From Cenococcum geophilum 1.58 (Eukaryota > Ascomycota > Dothideomycetes > Gloniales > Gloniaceae), in assembly GCA_001692895.1 (NCBI GenBank), contig KV748182.1, positions 1,120,341-1,184,340 of the forward strand: a stretch of DNA of 64,000 nucleotides. The letters run 5' to 3'. Every line of letters begins with the position of its first letter. Positions within the stretch are counted from its first letter, which is position 1. The position numbers and the translations under genes are program-made. Under the pieces are notes generated by a model. The model was given only the letters and a program-made list of their open reading frames with translations. It had not been told where the DNA came from and searched no databases. Positions 34,828 through 47,100 of this stretch are shown piece by piece.

Positions 34828-37420
34828 TAGTTGGCCGGACGACTGCTGTATATAGTAGGCGTGACCTCTAGAAGTATGGACCCCATGTAGAATTAATAAT
34901 CCTAGATAAAGCGATGAACTATACTTGGCCTTTATGGGCCGCTTGCGCCGTATATGCGCTCCACTAGAGCTTACTATCTACCTATACTCCTAATACCCTT
35001 AGGCCCTAAACTGGTTGACCCCTAAAGCCTTAGATGCGAATTATATACTAGAGATCTATAGATTGGTTGCGTTTTCTTATAAAATGGATTAGCTGGTATT
35101 TCTCTAGTAAAAATTGGACTCTATAACGTTTTGCCCATTCTATATAAGTATTATAGGCTTTCTCTAGTGTTTTATAATTCTCTACGGCTGTTAGCCTGTA
35201 TATAATTAGGTTTATATTATTAATGAAGCCTATTCCCTAGGTCGCCCCTTCCTTAAAGGAGTTAAGCAGGTTACTTATAAAAAAAAGAAAGAGTATAGGC
35301 GAGAGGGGTAATTCTTATAGTATTCCTATTATAACTGCAATAGGGGGGCTCTGGTATCCACTAAAGACTAATAATATTTTTTTCTGGCCTGTAAACCCTT
35401 GGATAAATTATATAATCTATTCTAAGAAGCCCTTTGCCCTAAGGATATGCAGGAGACGCTTATAGGGTATATTATTATAGGTACTACTAATATCTAGGCT
35501 AAGTATTGATATTACAAAGTTCTTTCACATCGCCTATGCAGATTTAATGGTGGCAGCGAGTAATATAAGTGCTAATAGTATTAAGCGGTTCTTTCTTACC
35601 CCTATTTAGCTTTGTGGTAGTAAGGCGTGTTTCTTTACCGTATCTACTATGCGTTCCGCTATTACCCTTTCTAAGATTTTACTAAGGGTATTTTCTAAGG
35701 CAATAGGGCGGTAGCTTTCTAGGATTAAGTAATCTGCTTTACCTTCTTTTTATAGAATAACCGTCATTATAAATCTTCTAAGTTGTGGGTAGTAGCCTAT
35801 AGTAAAGCATACTCTAGCTATATCTACAAGCTAAGGTGCTATAAGTGGCCTATAGGTTTTTAGGGCCTTATTTAGAATCCTATTTAGTCCTAATACTATA
35901 TTATTTAAAAGGCGGCTAATAGTTCTAGCCATTTCCTCTATTATTATATCGCTGTTAACCTATAAGCAAGTTACTAGTGTTTCGCCTATAATATTACTAA
36001 GGTCTACTAGAGCCAGTTAGGGGAAGAACCTTTCTATAAGGATCTTTGCCTTCTTATTGTTATTATTTATAGCCTATAATTCTCCTACTCTTTATAGGGG
36101 TGGTAGGTGTAAATCTTCTACTAGGCGCCCTGCCTTTTTCTTTACCTATTTTACTATAGCCTAAAGGCCCTTATTATGGGGGAGGCTTAGGTTAGAAGTA
36201 TACTTATTTATAAACCGTCTCCAGTTATTCCTTACTTCTTTTTTTAGGGTATTCTTTAGCTGGTTTCTTATATCTTTATATTATCTCTCGTCTTTAGGGT
36301 TATAGCTACTTATATATTTCCTTCTTACTTATTATTAGCTGGCAACTAAAACTGTATATTATATAGACCATATATATCGCGTATAGGGGCCCGGTTTTGA
36401 GATCGGGTAGTACTCTTCTAGCCTATTTTTAATCGCTACCTAGATCCTTTCTAGTCTTTGGTCGATTTCCTTAGGGGTAGCCAATAAGCCTCGCTTATTT
36501 AGTATTAAGTGGATTTCTTCTAGGTTTTAGAGTTGTTGTTTAACTACATTAAGGAAACTGTCTGTCTTAAGCTTCCTTATTACGTATCTTTTTCTATTTA
36601 GTTGCGCTTTAGTATCTAAGTCTAGCTATATCTAGATAGGGATATAGTCTAGGGTAAGTGCCTATTCTTCTTTGGGGTTACACCTTTTAAGTCTCTAGTA
36701 TAGGCCTTCGTCTATAAATATGAGGTTAATTATACTTCTAGCGGTGCCTTATTACTATATAATTACTTCTAGGGGGGTGGCTAGCTTAAGGCCCCAGATA
36801 TCTATAGCTCTTAGTAGGCACTTTAACTGTTGATCTATAGTAATATAGATACCCCCCTACCGCGGGTAGTGGAGGTTTATATCTCCTAGTAGGATAAACT
36901 CTATACCTTCGGTTTCTAGTAAGCTTATTACCAATATAATATTCTCTATTTATAGGACCCCTTTAACCCTAGGGTTATATATATTAATAATTTGTACCAG
37001 TCCCCTATATGTTTAGATTATTATAACTACAATATCTAGGTTAACTGCCTGCTATAATTATAAGAACAGGCTGATAGCCTTACTAATTATAAAGTATACG
37101 CGTATAGCTGCTTTTAGTTTATATAGGAGCTAGAATCCTTAAGGGCAGTATATTAATTATATAAAGGTATTGTAATACAGTTCTTATATAGTAAGGATAT
37201 AGTGTTTCTCTAGGTCTAGACTATCTAGTAGGGGCCTTATAAGGCGGTGGTTTATATTGCCGTAGTTATACTATATAATAGATAGGTGGCGGACCCCTAG
37301 TAAGGGTCCTTTAACTCTCCTTTATTCCTCACTTCTTCTATTTCTACTTTCTCTAGAATATTTAGAGCTTCTATCTCTTATGTCTATACCCTAGTTACTA
37401 CTTATTTTATATAGAGCTTT
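34828..37420 (-). pseudogene. LINE ORF2 relic: endonuclease and reverse transcriptase
   Basis: Would nick DNA and copy LINE RNA onto it. The endonuclease retains EFILLGDINLHYPR-GG (about 36900-36850), matching the GDFNLHHPxWGG motif. RT follows; the catalytic motif reads GIGFINNINLI (Asn codons 35216-35221; normally FVDD). Downstream, ENYKTLE and the thumb text NFY-RNTS-SIL-ENATN and GVNQFRA-GY (about 35150-34990) fit fungal Tad1-group RTs. Stops are mainly TAA/TAG at Gln/Trp. The frame continues across the hAT insertion to 31671. Confidence 0.8.
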
Positions 37421-38939
37421 CTATTCCCATATCTTATATTCCTATTAGCGCTTCTATATCTAAATCTATTATTATTACCGGTTCTTCCCCTATTTTTACT
37501 AGTTAGCTATATGCCCTTTATAGGTCGGCTGCGAATGTTATATTTACCGCATTAAGTCTAATTCTTAATTATCCTAGTTTTAAGCCTACTGTTGCTGTTT
37601 ATAGGGGTCTTCCTATAGGGCGTCCTCTCCCTTATATCCCCTATAACCCTTATATCCCTAATTAGTCTGGTGATATTATATAGCGTCGCTTCTAGCCCGT
37701 TAAGGCTTAGAATAGCTGGCCTAGCCCTCTAGTATTAAAGGTAGGAAACGCTAGGAAGGCGCCTGCGTCCCCCTAGCTTATTGCCTATTATTTCTATTTA
37801 TATAACCTAGCGTATAGTTATTCCCGCAGCTATTAAGCCCTTACCTTTTATCTCCTATATTTAATGCAGTTTTCTCTCTCCTACGCCTTATGTATGCTTT
37901 AGTAGCAGTTTACGCATTTTATTTAGTCTTAATTTAAGTAATATCTTATATTATAGGGGCCTATATAGTAGCTATAGTATACCTATACTGCGTATATAGA
38001 TTAGGTATGTCCCTATTATATATAGTGATAGCATTATTCTAGGCGTAGTCTATAGTTGTAGAGCCTTATATTATATATAAGGCCATTTATAATTATTCCT
38101 TTTTAGATAAGGAGTTTTTGCATTCCTAGTATATATATGCTGACGATAAGGGAGCTATATATTCGTCTAGCGTCTCCCTAGCAAGTCTCCGGCGACCCTT
38201 ATATCCTTTTATTATTCTCGTTATATACTTAGTTTATATTTTCCTATTAAAGTTATTAGATTTAGGTGATTTTAAGTCCTAGTATAAGGCGTTCCGTTTA
38301 TCTTACTATCTCCTATATAATTACTATATTATCCGCCTAGCATCCCTTTTTTACCCTAAGGCTTATAGGAACCGCTAGGACTTTAACTAGGTAATCCTTA
38401 TAGAGTACTTTTATGCTAATACGTTCTCCTAGCTTATTCCTTACCCTTATAGCTCGTTCCTTTGCCTATTAGTCCTTTAAGGTAACTCTAATATCTCCAC
38501 TCTTAAGGTGTTAAACTATAACAGCGTTATGGACCTTTTTGCGTATCTTTATAAGGACTTCTATTTCTAATTATCCCCTAAGCCCCTCTACTTATTCTAT
38601 ATTTGGTTATATTATAATTATATACCCAGTTATTAACTTAAGGGGGGTAGGTTCCCTATACTATAAAAGCGCAGCTATAGTAGCCCAGGTACGGTTCGCC
38701 GGTAAGGGGGGGTTATACTTGTTTTCAATTTTACTTAGCTATTAGAGGATTTAATTAAGGGTTTGCTAGAGGGGCGCCTAAAGTTTACTGGACTGGCGGA
38801 GCCATTCTGCTAGCTATATTAGTTTATTATAGCTAACGGTTACTCCCCCGCAATTTTAGATACTAAACGCGTCTAATAGGCTTTATATTTTATTAGATGC
38901 CTTCTTAATAGAGGTATTTCCGCTTTATGGTATAGTATT
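37421..38939 (-). pseudogene. LINE ORF1-like relic
   Basis: Region 5' of the endonuclease on the - strand. Readable pieces include GPLYNKDGRILYHKAEIPLL (about 38960-38900) and a stretch ILSLNGLEATLYNITRLIRD (about 37720-37660). No zinc knuckle is secure. Assigned as ORF1 by position only. The open + strand frame 38539-38745 is antisense. Confidence 0.45.
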
Positions 38940-39154
38940 CGCCCGTCTTTATTATAGAGGGCCATTGCTGGGCGTAGTTCTAGCGGTCGCGCGTGAGTGC
39001 GAGCCACCGTCGTTTGACGTGTGCCTCCCCTGCGATGCATGCATCTCAGGGGGATTCTCTAGGTGTTTTTCAGGGTTCTTTTGGTTGGTTTTGGTCTTTT
39101 TAGGCCGGGTGCAGCAAGAGCTCCTTTTCTCTATCGCTAGTATATAGTTCAAGT
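38940..39154 (-). promoter_or_regulatory. LINE 5' end, un-RIPed island
   Basis: This 215-bp segment keeps abundant CA/TG (gcgatgcatgcatctc, ggttcttttggttggtttt) while the rest of the LINE is stripped of them. Frames stay open on both strands only for that reason. In LINEs this position holds the internal promoter and 5' UTR, which is my inference here. Confidence 0.5.
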
Positions 39155-39168
39155 TGGTAAATTATATA

Positions 39169-41990
39169 GTATAGAACTATAAAATAGAATTAGAACTAGG
39201 AATAAGTTTAAGGTTCTTTCTAACCTATAAGCTTACTAAGGAAGAGTTAAGAGCACTTAAAGAGTTTGTTTAAGAAAACTTATAAAAGGGATATATTAGA
39301 CCATTATAGTTATTAGTAGATTATTTAGTACTATTCGTACCAAAAAAGAATGGAAAACTTAGGTTATATATTAACTACATATAGTTAAATAGCATTACTT
39401 AAAAGGATAGGTATTCTTTACCCTTAATTAGCGAAATCTAGGATTAAATAGGCAATGTATAAATCTTTATAAAGATAGATCTAAGATAGGCGTACTATTA
39501 AATTAGAATTAAGGAAGGTGATAAATAAAAGACAGCCTTTAGGTTAAGAGAAGAACTATACAAACTATTAGTTATGTAATTTAGATTAATAAATACACTA
39601 GTAACGTTTTAGAAAAGAATTAATAGTATATTAGGAGAATACTTTAATAAGTTTATTATAGTATACCTTAACGATATTATTATCTACTTAATAACTAAGG
39701 AAGAANANNGNGAANANNTTAAATANGTTTTAAAGAGACTATAGGAAGAATAGATGCTAGTAGTAATTAAGAAATACGAGTTCTTTATAAAGAAGACTAA
39801 TTTCGTTAGATTTATTATTAAATTAGGTTATATTAGTATAGACCTAAAGAAGATTAAAGCTATAGTAAGTTAGTAGGAACTAGAGAATATAATATAGTTA
39901 AGGTTATTTTTAGGGTTTTGCAACTACTATAGAAGGTTTATAGCATAATAGTTAAAGAATATTAAACCACTTATTAGGCTTATAAAGAAAGAGGAACTAT
40001 AGGTATAGGGAGATAAATAAAAGAAGTTATTTAAGGAACTTAAGGAGTTGTTTACCTAGGAGCTAATCCTTAAAATCTACTAACTAAGGCTAGACATGGT
40101 TGTGGAAACAGATATATTAGACTATATACTAGGAGTATACTTACTATAAAAGCATAAGGACGCATAGCATCCAATATTATATTATAGTCGGAAAATAACA
40201 CTACTAGAGTTAAACTATAACGTCTATAGTAAAGAGTTATTAGTTATAGTTATAGTACTTAAGGAATAGAGAGCATTCTTATAAGGCGTAGAGAAACTAT
40301 TTATAGTTAAGACGGATTATAAGAACCTAATAAGGTTCCTAATAATAAAAGAACTTAATTATAGAGTTAGATAGGTAAAGATACTTACAGAATACTATTT
40401 TAAAATTTAGTATACTAAAGGAACTAAGAATATAACAGTAGATACGCTTAGTAGAAAAGCTAAACTATAGAATAATAAAAAAAACTATTAGGAGCAATGC
40501 TACGCAGAGATAAAAATAGATGGATTAGATATAATTACCCTAAACTAGTAGCAACTTAAGAGGGTAACGAACTAGAAAGAGTCTATAAGATACTAGAGAG
40601 CTTTTAGGTATAAAGAATTCTAAAAGCATAGCTAGAAGATCTACAGATAGATATATACGAAAATTAAGAAGTAAAGTATATCCTAAAAAGCATAGCAGAG
40701 TATTTTATAAAAGACTTCTATAAGGAAATAACTTAAGGACACAATAGAGTAATAGGCTTAGTGTTAAGGCTATAAGAAGAATATATTATTAACAGAATCT
40801 AAAATATAGCTAGAAAAGTAATAAAGGAGTGTTTAAATTACTAAAGGAATAAACTAATAAGGCATAAGCTATATAGAGGGCTACAACCTATAGAAATACT
40901 AGAGAGACTATAGGAGGTTATATTATAGGACTTTATCATTAAGTTACTAAAATTAAGAGATCCTATTACCGGATAAGAGTATAATATAATCTTAGTAATA
41001 ATAGATAAGTTAACTAAATAGGGCTACTTTATAGCATATACAGAAGAAATCTCAGCGGAAGATATTACTAGAATCTATGTTAAAAAAGTGTTTATAAGAT
41101 ATAGAGTACTAGGTAAGATTATATTAGATAAAAACCTAAGATTTATAGCAGTATTTTAGGAGGTATTCTTGGCAGAATAAGGAGTTTATGTAGTAACTTC
41201 TACCGCATATTATCCGCAGACGGATGGTTAAATAGAAAGATTAAATTAGACGCTAGAATAGTATCTAAGACATTATATTAATTACGCATAGAATAATTAG
41301 ATATTGTTATTACTAGTTATATAGTTTATATATAATATAACACTATAAAAAGGAATAGGTATATTACTATTTAAGGCAAACTATAGATATAAACTAAGAA
41401 TATCATTGTTACTACGGTAAGTAAAAAAACGAGTAGTATAGCTAAAGAAAGAATAAAGATGTTAATAAATCTTTATATAGACCTTAAAGAATTAGTAAAA
41501 AAGATATAAGAAAGGATAAAAAGGTACTATAACGCTAAGAGATCTAAGGGACCAGATCTTAAGGAGGGAGATAAAGTATAGCTACTATATAAAAATTTTA
41601 AGAGTTAACAACTAAGTAAGAAGTTAGACTATGTTAGACTAGGACCTTTTAAAATTATATAAAGGATTTCACTAGTTACGTTTAAGTTAAACCTACTAGC
41701 TAAAATAAAGATCTACCCTATATAGTATATTATAATACCAGAGCCAGTATATAGGAATATTAAGCCACTAGTTTATAAAGCAGACACGTATAGAGGATAA
41801 GAGGAAGACAAATAGTAAGTTTTAAAGATCGTTAGTTATAAGGACATTAACGATAAAATATAGTATAAAGTTAAGTGGATAGGCTATAAGAAGACTACCT
41901 AGGAACTACTAGAAAATCTAAAAAATGTTATAAGAAAGGTATAGGAGTATTAGAAGAGATTAGGTTAGGTAGTATTAATAAGAAAAAATT
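39169..41990 (+). pseudogene. gypsy-2 pol relic: RT, RNase H, integrase, chromodomain
   Basis: Completes gypsy-2 pol after the LINE. RT: VPKKNGKLRLYINYI, KDRYSLPLISEI, IKEGDK-KTAFRLR, and the catalytic motif IVYLNDIIIY (39661-39690; first Asp now Asn, codon 39670-39672). RNase H: ETDILDYILGVYL (about 40110) and YNVYSKELLVIVIVL (about 40215-40260). Integrase: HNRVIGLVLRL, then a Cys/His region, ILVIIDKLTK, TAYYPQTDG-IERLNQTLE (about 41205-41260). Chromodomain: EVLKIVSYKDIND...YKVKWIGYKK (about 41810-41900). N bases occur at 39706-39726. Confidence 0.88.
39706..39726. other. Ambiguous bases (N) in gypsy-2 RT
   Basis: Several scattered N just after the RT catalytic motif; a single further N is at 57552. 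Confidence 0.9.
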
Positions 41991-42687
41991 ACCAAAAAAT
42001 AAACTACCTAAGGGGGACCTAAAAAGAGTAGTTGCTAAACTACTTAAATCTATTTCCTTCTTAGCTGGAAGAAAATCCATTCTTTTATTGTTAAGTTTCT
42101 ATAAACCTTATTCTATAAGTTTTTACTCCTTAAAACGGACCTTTTTACAAACCTTCTTAAGACAAAGTAATTAAGTAGACGCCGCGATATAAGTATTTAA
42201 AGCCTTCTATTCTGCATTATAAGAACGTTTTAACTTAGTAAGGGCTTAAGATAACTCGCTATTAAGACGAGCAGTAGTAAATTAAACACAAGACCCTAAG
42301 GCAAATTAATTAGGGAACTAAATAACTATTTAGGATAATAGAACGCGTATATTTAGTATCTAAGGTAGAGCAAACGTTATAGGATAAATAAATATTTGCT
42401 TTAGTGCACTCTAAGTAAGAGGACGGTTATTAGGAGGATAGACTTGCCAATGTAATATAAACTAATCCCTCTTTTGTATAACGAGAATACAAAGATAGTA
42501 TAATTTTACTAAGCGATAATATTGCAGCAACGGTGCGGGCATAATGTTAGGCGTATAAAGAAGAAGAAGCTTTAGGTATAATAAGTAATAATACTAACTA
42601 AATTAACTAGACGGATATTATACCTCTAGTAAATAACTTAGAGACATTAACAGTCTTTAAGGACGAAGATAAAAAGGAGGGAGATGG

Positions 42688-43108
42688 TATTACAAACGTT
42701 TTAAGTACAATATTATAACTACTAGGAGAGGGGTTAAAAGCAGCTAGTTAGTTAATTAAGGCATAGTCTAGGATAGAACTAATAGATCTATATAACGAGG
42801 AATAGTAACTAAGGTTATATAATATGCTATATATTAAATAAGAGGAACGGAAGGGACTTACGTACCTTATATATAAGACGTACTTTACATATAAGGAGGA
42901 TTCTTAAGAGTACGGTTGTGTATTTAAAGGACTATAGTCCCTACCTAGATAGTTCTTCTCTTTTTGTAGTGAATCTTAGAATATAATTGGAGTTAATCTA
43001 TTAGGTAACCACTCCACCAGTTTATATTACGTTTTTGACTTCTTATTTACCTATATACTCAGCCTATTAATAAGTCTACTGTAGTTCCTGCTACAAGGCT
43101 TTATTATA
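42688..43108 (+). repeat. gypsy-2 3' LTR
   Basis: 421 bp, starts TATTACAAACG (TG changed to TA) and ends GGCTTTATTATA, followed by the ctaag duplication. Confidence 0.93.
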
Positions 43109-44717
43109 CTAAGTCTAATTATCTAACACCTAATACGGCCGCGGCTGTTTTAGTACCTTACTTAACTTCTTTCCTCTCCGCTTAGCGGGTTTTAGTAATA
43201 GTATATAGTAATTTACTTAGATATCTATAACTTAGTAATTAGTGCGTAATAAGATTATAGTAGGTGTTATACACTATAACGCGGACGCTATATATCTGCT
43301 AGGCTATAATAGGTTCTTTAGGGTGGCTATTATAGATCTATATAGTTTTTATATATATTAGCTAGCGTTTAATAAAGTTATATATAGTTATAGAATTGCT
43401 AATAATATGTTTTTTTTTAATAAAAATAATTATAAGACCTAAAAAGACCTAGGTAATAAAAATAATATATTCTAAAAGCCTAGGTTCTGTTATATAATTA
43501 ATAAACTTTAGGAAATAATATAAAATATTAGTATTAAGTTATTCTAATATCCGCAATTTCCGTAACGCGGATATTATTAAATTTACTAAGAACCTTTACA
43601 AAACACGCTTAGACGTAATTCTAGTGGTTTCGCATAAACGTAGTTAGTAAGCTTATGAACTGATTAAAAATCCATACTAATAGAATTGCGTCTAAGCTTG
43701 CTAAGGTAAGGAATCACGTCTAAGCTTACTAAGGTAAAGGTTTTTTTATAAATCTTGCCAAAGTCTCTTGGATTAAGAAAACGATTACTATCCTAAATTA
43801 GCTTAGTAGACGGTACGGATATTGCTAACCTTTTTTGTTAAAAGCTAATTCTATAGCGACTTATTTTATATATAGAGCGGTTACCTTCTTTAACGAAATT
43901 AATATATATCTTTATAGTAGCTATTATCTTAAAAATATAGTTAAATTAATCTGTAGAACTAGCTCTCTCCCTTAATACATTAGTTTATATTCATCTATTA
44001 TTGATAAGGATTATCTAATTAAATTAACTAACCTAAATCGTCATGCTTAGAAATACGAGGCTAGTAATATTTATAAAATCTTATATAAAACAATCTATAT
44101 AGCTTATTCCTTAGAGTTTAGTCGCTTAATATAAGGTAACTAATACTCGTCCTTTCTGCAGAATGGAATCTAATATATTTTACACCAAAAATATATCCTT
44201 GGCGCTCGTATAGGCCTCTTTTAGTTCTTACTACCATGTGGTTTCCAAATAGAATTTAGTAAGAGCTTTAATAAAGACTTCCTTAATCCTTTATAGTGTT
44301 CCTAAATATTCTTTAAGCCTTTATATAGGCTAAATAGTTCTTTAGCTTAGTCTAAAGCTTTCCTAATATATATAGCTTTATAGCCTTTCTGAACTATTTA
44401 TAGCCCTTATAGCGAGTTACTCGGCAATTAATAGAATAGTAAGAGGATAGTAGGTAGGAATTACTAAGGATTATATTAAGTAGGAAGTAAAAAAGAGGCT
44501 TCTACGTCTTTTAATGCGTCCTCTAGGTATTAAAATAGGACTATAACTAACCTACAATATCTACACCGCCTATATATAAATTATAATAGAAAATAAAGGC
44601 AGAAATACGTAGTGTTTTAACTACTTTATTGCCAAAGACTTTGTAAGTTATTTAGGCGCCAGTTTAGGTAAGAGGAGGACATTTTTAGTTAGTTTCCTTT
44701 GTTAATCGATCTATAAT
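43109..44717. other. AT-rich RIP-type region, no gene recognised
   Basis: Continuation of the DNA left of gypsy-2. A two-copy direct repeat of about 31 bp lies at 43690-43745 (gtctaagcttRctaaggtaaRg). A partly open - strand reading around 44300-44100 (LYKGLKNI-EHYKGLRKSL) is not assignable. The same DNA resumes after copia-2 at 51022. Confidence 0.4.
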
Positions 44718-44883
44718 TGTCGGAACGTTAATCACGTGACGTGGTCACGAGGCCACGAAGCGAGACTAGCTATCTGACTTTGGAGCAACCCCTTTCTTCT
44801 AGAATTAACTACCAACTTTAACACCGCATACGTACCACTACAAGTGATATTTGTGCACGTTGATAAAGTGAGTTATACCGACA
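44718..44883 (+). repeat. copia-2 5' LTR
   Basis: 166 bp, begins TGTCGGAACGTTAATCACGTG and ends ATACCGACA. It is flanked by ataat on its left. Confidence 0.95.
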
Positions 44884-44995
44884 CTGATTAGTAGACGTAT
44901 AGATTAGGAAATATGTAATAGCAAAGCTTGAGAACCAGCACCACCCGGTATTCGATAATCGCCAAGCTATCGCCCTATTTTAGTTGAAGGAGAAA

Positions 44996-45220
44996 GCTAC
45001 GTTACCCTTGAAGCTCGAGACCACGTATCAGCTTGCTGATACGTAAGATCGCCTAGAGAATCGTATCTTTACTTAGAGAGAGCTACGTTATCCTTAAAGC
45101 TTGAGACCACGCATTAACTTAACCGTTAACGCGTTAGATCGCCTAGAGGACCCTCAAAGCTTAAGACCACGTATTAACTTAACTGTTGATGTGTAAGATC
45201 GCCTAGAGGACCGTATCTTT
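44996..45220 (+). repeat. copia-2 leader: three tandem hairpin units
   Basis: Three units of about 70 bp (44996, 45081, 45151) share aagctYgagaccacg and agatcgcctagagRa. Each has an inverted pair between these blocks: perfect in unit 1 (acgtatcagc-tt-gctgatacgt, 45023-45044), with one mismatch in unit 2 (gcattaac/gttaacgc), and weaker in unit 3. It lies in the RNA leader upstream of gag, where packaging or translation signals would be expected. Confidence 0.75.
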
Positions 45221-45395
45221 GCTAAGAATCGTCTTCGGTCTTCAGTTTTTAAGAACTGTAGATTTGTTAAGGGGACATGTACACACCCTTACACCCTTAC
45301 TTTTATATACCTTAAACCTTGAACTTAACCTTAAACTCGAACCTTTAGAACCTCTACTTAATTCTGAACCACAATATCCACAAAGACACGATAAT

Positions 45396-47100
45396 ATGGA
45401 AATTAACTAGAAGGAAAAAATTGCTAAATACGGCAACGGAATTAACTTGGAGACGGCTACGGATAATAACCTAGCGGAGTATCTGGAGACTAAGATGCAC
45501 CTATATACACGGTATAACCTTATAGACTTTTTATTATGGACAGCGTTTTAGGAAGACTTTAAAGACTTTACGCTAGAGCTCTTTAAACGAGTACGATCTG
45601 AAACTAGAATAGGAATCCGTAACTACCTAGTTAAGAGAGGAGTATACGTTGTTAAGCAAGATAAGAGACATACCCTTGGCAGTGTGCTGACGGACGTCGC
45701 TAATGAAGAAGAGCCTTACGAATGGACGGATGAAGAGATTGACCTAACCATTATTGAGATTGGGCCAATGATTACTATGGCCCTGCGGAACCGACTTAAT
45801 TTGACCTTAGATAAGCTCGCTGCACCACTAGCTACTCCAATCGCTGCACCACTAGCTACTCTGGCCGCTGCCCCTGCTACCCCTACTACCCCCCCTAGAT
45901 CTACTCCAACCGCTGCACTGCCAGCCACTCCGATTGCTGCCCCCGCTACCCCTACTACCCCTCCCGGTCCTTAATCCTCCAATTATAACCAAATCCACGC
46001 CCTTATCGACCAATTACTATGGCTAAGAGAGCAGCAACCGCAGCAGCTATAGCAACCGCAGCAGCTATATATACATACACCACCTAAACTAGCTATGCCT
46101 AGTATAGAGTAGGGACCTAAGCAAGGACCTAAGTAAGGACCTGGATACAGTAAGGAGGTGGCTATAATTGTAAAGATTTACATAGACGACTAAAAGTACG
46201 ATAGAGTTAATGACAGCTTTAACTTTAAGCTAACTATCTTTTATAACATTTGTAAGAGATCTGGCTTACCACCAGAAGGCTATATAGTGGCATTCCCTAG
46301 CATGCTAAAAGGGCTTGCTTAGGACTACTACTATAATAGTAACCTTGAGTTAAGACCTTTTACTAAAGCCTGTAACCATATATAACAGTTCTTTAAAGGG
46401 CCAGAATACTACCGCAAGAACCTTACGGAGTGGAATAGTATAACCCTCTAAGGAGTTATGGACGAGAACCCTAATAAGTTAATCTATTAGAACTTCTAAC
46501 TACTTATAGATAAGCTGCTAAAGCAACGTTATGGACTATACCTAGACTTCCGTATAAACCGCATCCTTATAAATAAGCTGGTTACTGCTTGCCAGGGAGT
46601 ACCAGCATGCCGTATTGCTGTCTCCAACCCTTTAGAAGACCTCTCTTAGTTAATTAGTAAGCTATAATCCTCTATTATTGCGTAGGAAAAAGAATACCCC
46701 CTATAGGCCTTAATAAGATCGTCTTACTAAGCCTTTTTTATAGATTAATGCTACTACCAAAATAACCAGAATCGAGACCGAAACACCAATCGCTACGGTA
46801 GCAATTGCCCCTATAGAACTAACGGCAGACTAAAGGCTAAGTGCTATATCTATAAGAAGGAGGACTGCCGTTTGTAGAAACATATAGAGGAGAAGCGTAG
46901 TCGGTCCAGAGACGACTATAAGAGACGCTTTATTGATATTAAAGGCCGTAATAAGGGTAACTTTAATAACTACTTTAAGCAATACGTCGCTGCTTGCGAA
47001 AGAGATAAAGATGACGATTTAGACTTCGAAGCCTACATATAAGACGCTGATGACTCTGGGAGCGATGCTAGAGAACCTAACGATAGTTCTACCTATATTA
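45396..47100 (+). pseudogene. copia-2 gag relic
   Basis: Capsid precursor. An ATG at 45396 (MEIN, then TAG for Gln) starts the likely frame; the same frame is open upstream from 45219. Next comes a basic/acidic N-terminal part (YEWTDEEIDLTIIEIGPMI, about 45715-45775), an Ala/Pro/Thr-rich repeat (LAAPLATPIAAPLATLAAAP and following, 45816-45974), a Gln-rich stretch, then the capsid-like FNLKLTIFYNICKRSGLPPE, YYRKNLTEWNSI and LLKQRYGLYLDFRINRIL (about 46210-46570). A CCHC-like knuckle is partly kept (CYIYKKEDCRL-KH, about 46840-46885). Few stops, nearly all TAA/TAG at Gln/Trp. Confidence 0.82.

Larger units (their letters stand above)
30444..39154 (-). mobile_element. LINE (non-LTR retrotransposon, Tad1-like) with nested hAT
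   Basis: Flanked by a 14-bp direct duplication tggtaaattatata (30430-30443, 39155-39168), typical of target-primed insertion. The - strand reads ORF1-like, then endonuclease, then RT, and ends in an AT-rich tail (aataaattatt) at 30444. No LTRs or inverted repeats are present. Without the hAT insertion it is about 5.6 kb. Inserted into gypsy-2 between protease and RT. The Tad1 assignment is by resemblance of the RT text. Confidence 0.88.
24120..43108 (+). mobile_element. Ty3/gypsy LTR retrotransposon with nested insertions (gypsy-2)
   Basis: Two 421-bp LTRs (24120-24540, 42688-43108) are flanked by a perfect 5-bp duplication ctaag (24115-24119, 43109-43113). Gag, protease, RT, RNase H, integrase and a chromodomain follow in gypsy order. 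It contains a Fot1/pogo element (27404-29869) and a LINE (30444-39154) that in turn contains a hAT element. Removing these and their duplications leaves about 7.8 kb. All domains are RIPed. It is inserted in unassigned AT-rich DNA. Confidence 0.95.

Noticed and set aside
38952..39152. Overlapping open frames on both strands
   Set aside because: Open only because this LINE 5' segment lacks RIP; no domain, and the two strands cannot both code.
45716..45928. Ala/Val/Gly-rich - strand open frame
   Set aside because: Antisense of the Ala/Pro/Thr repeat of copia-2 gag.
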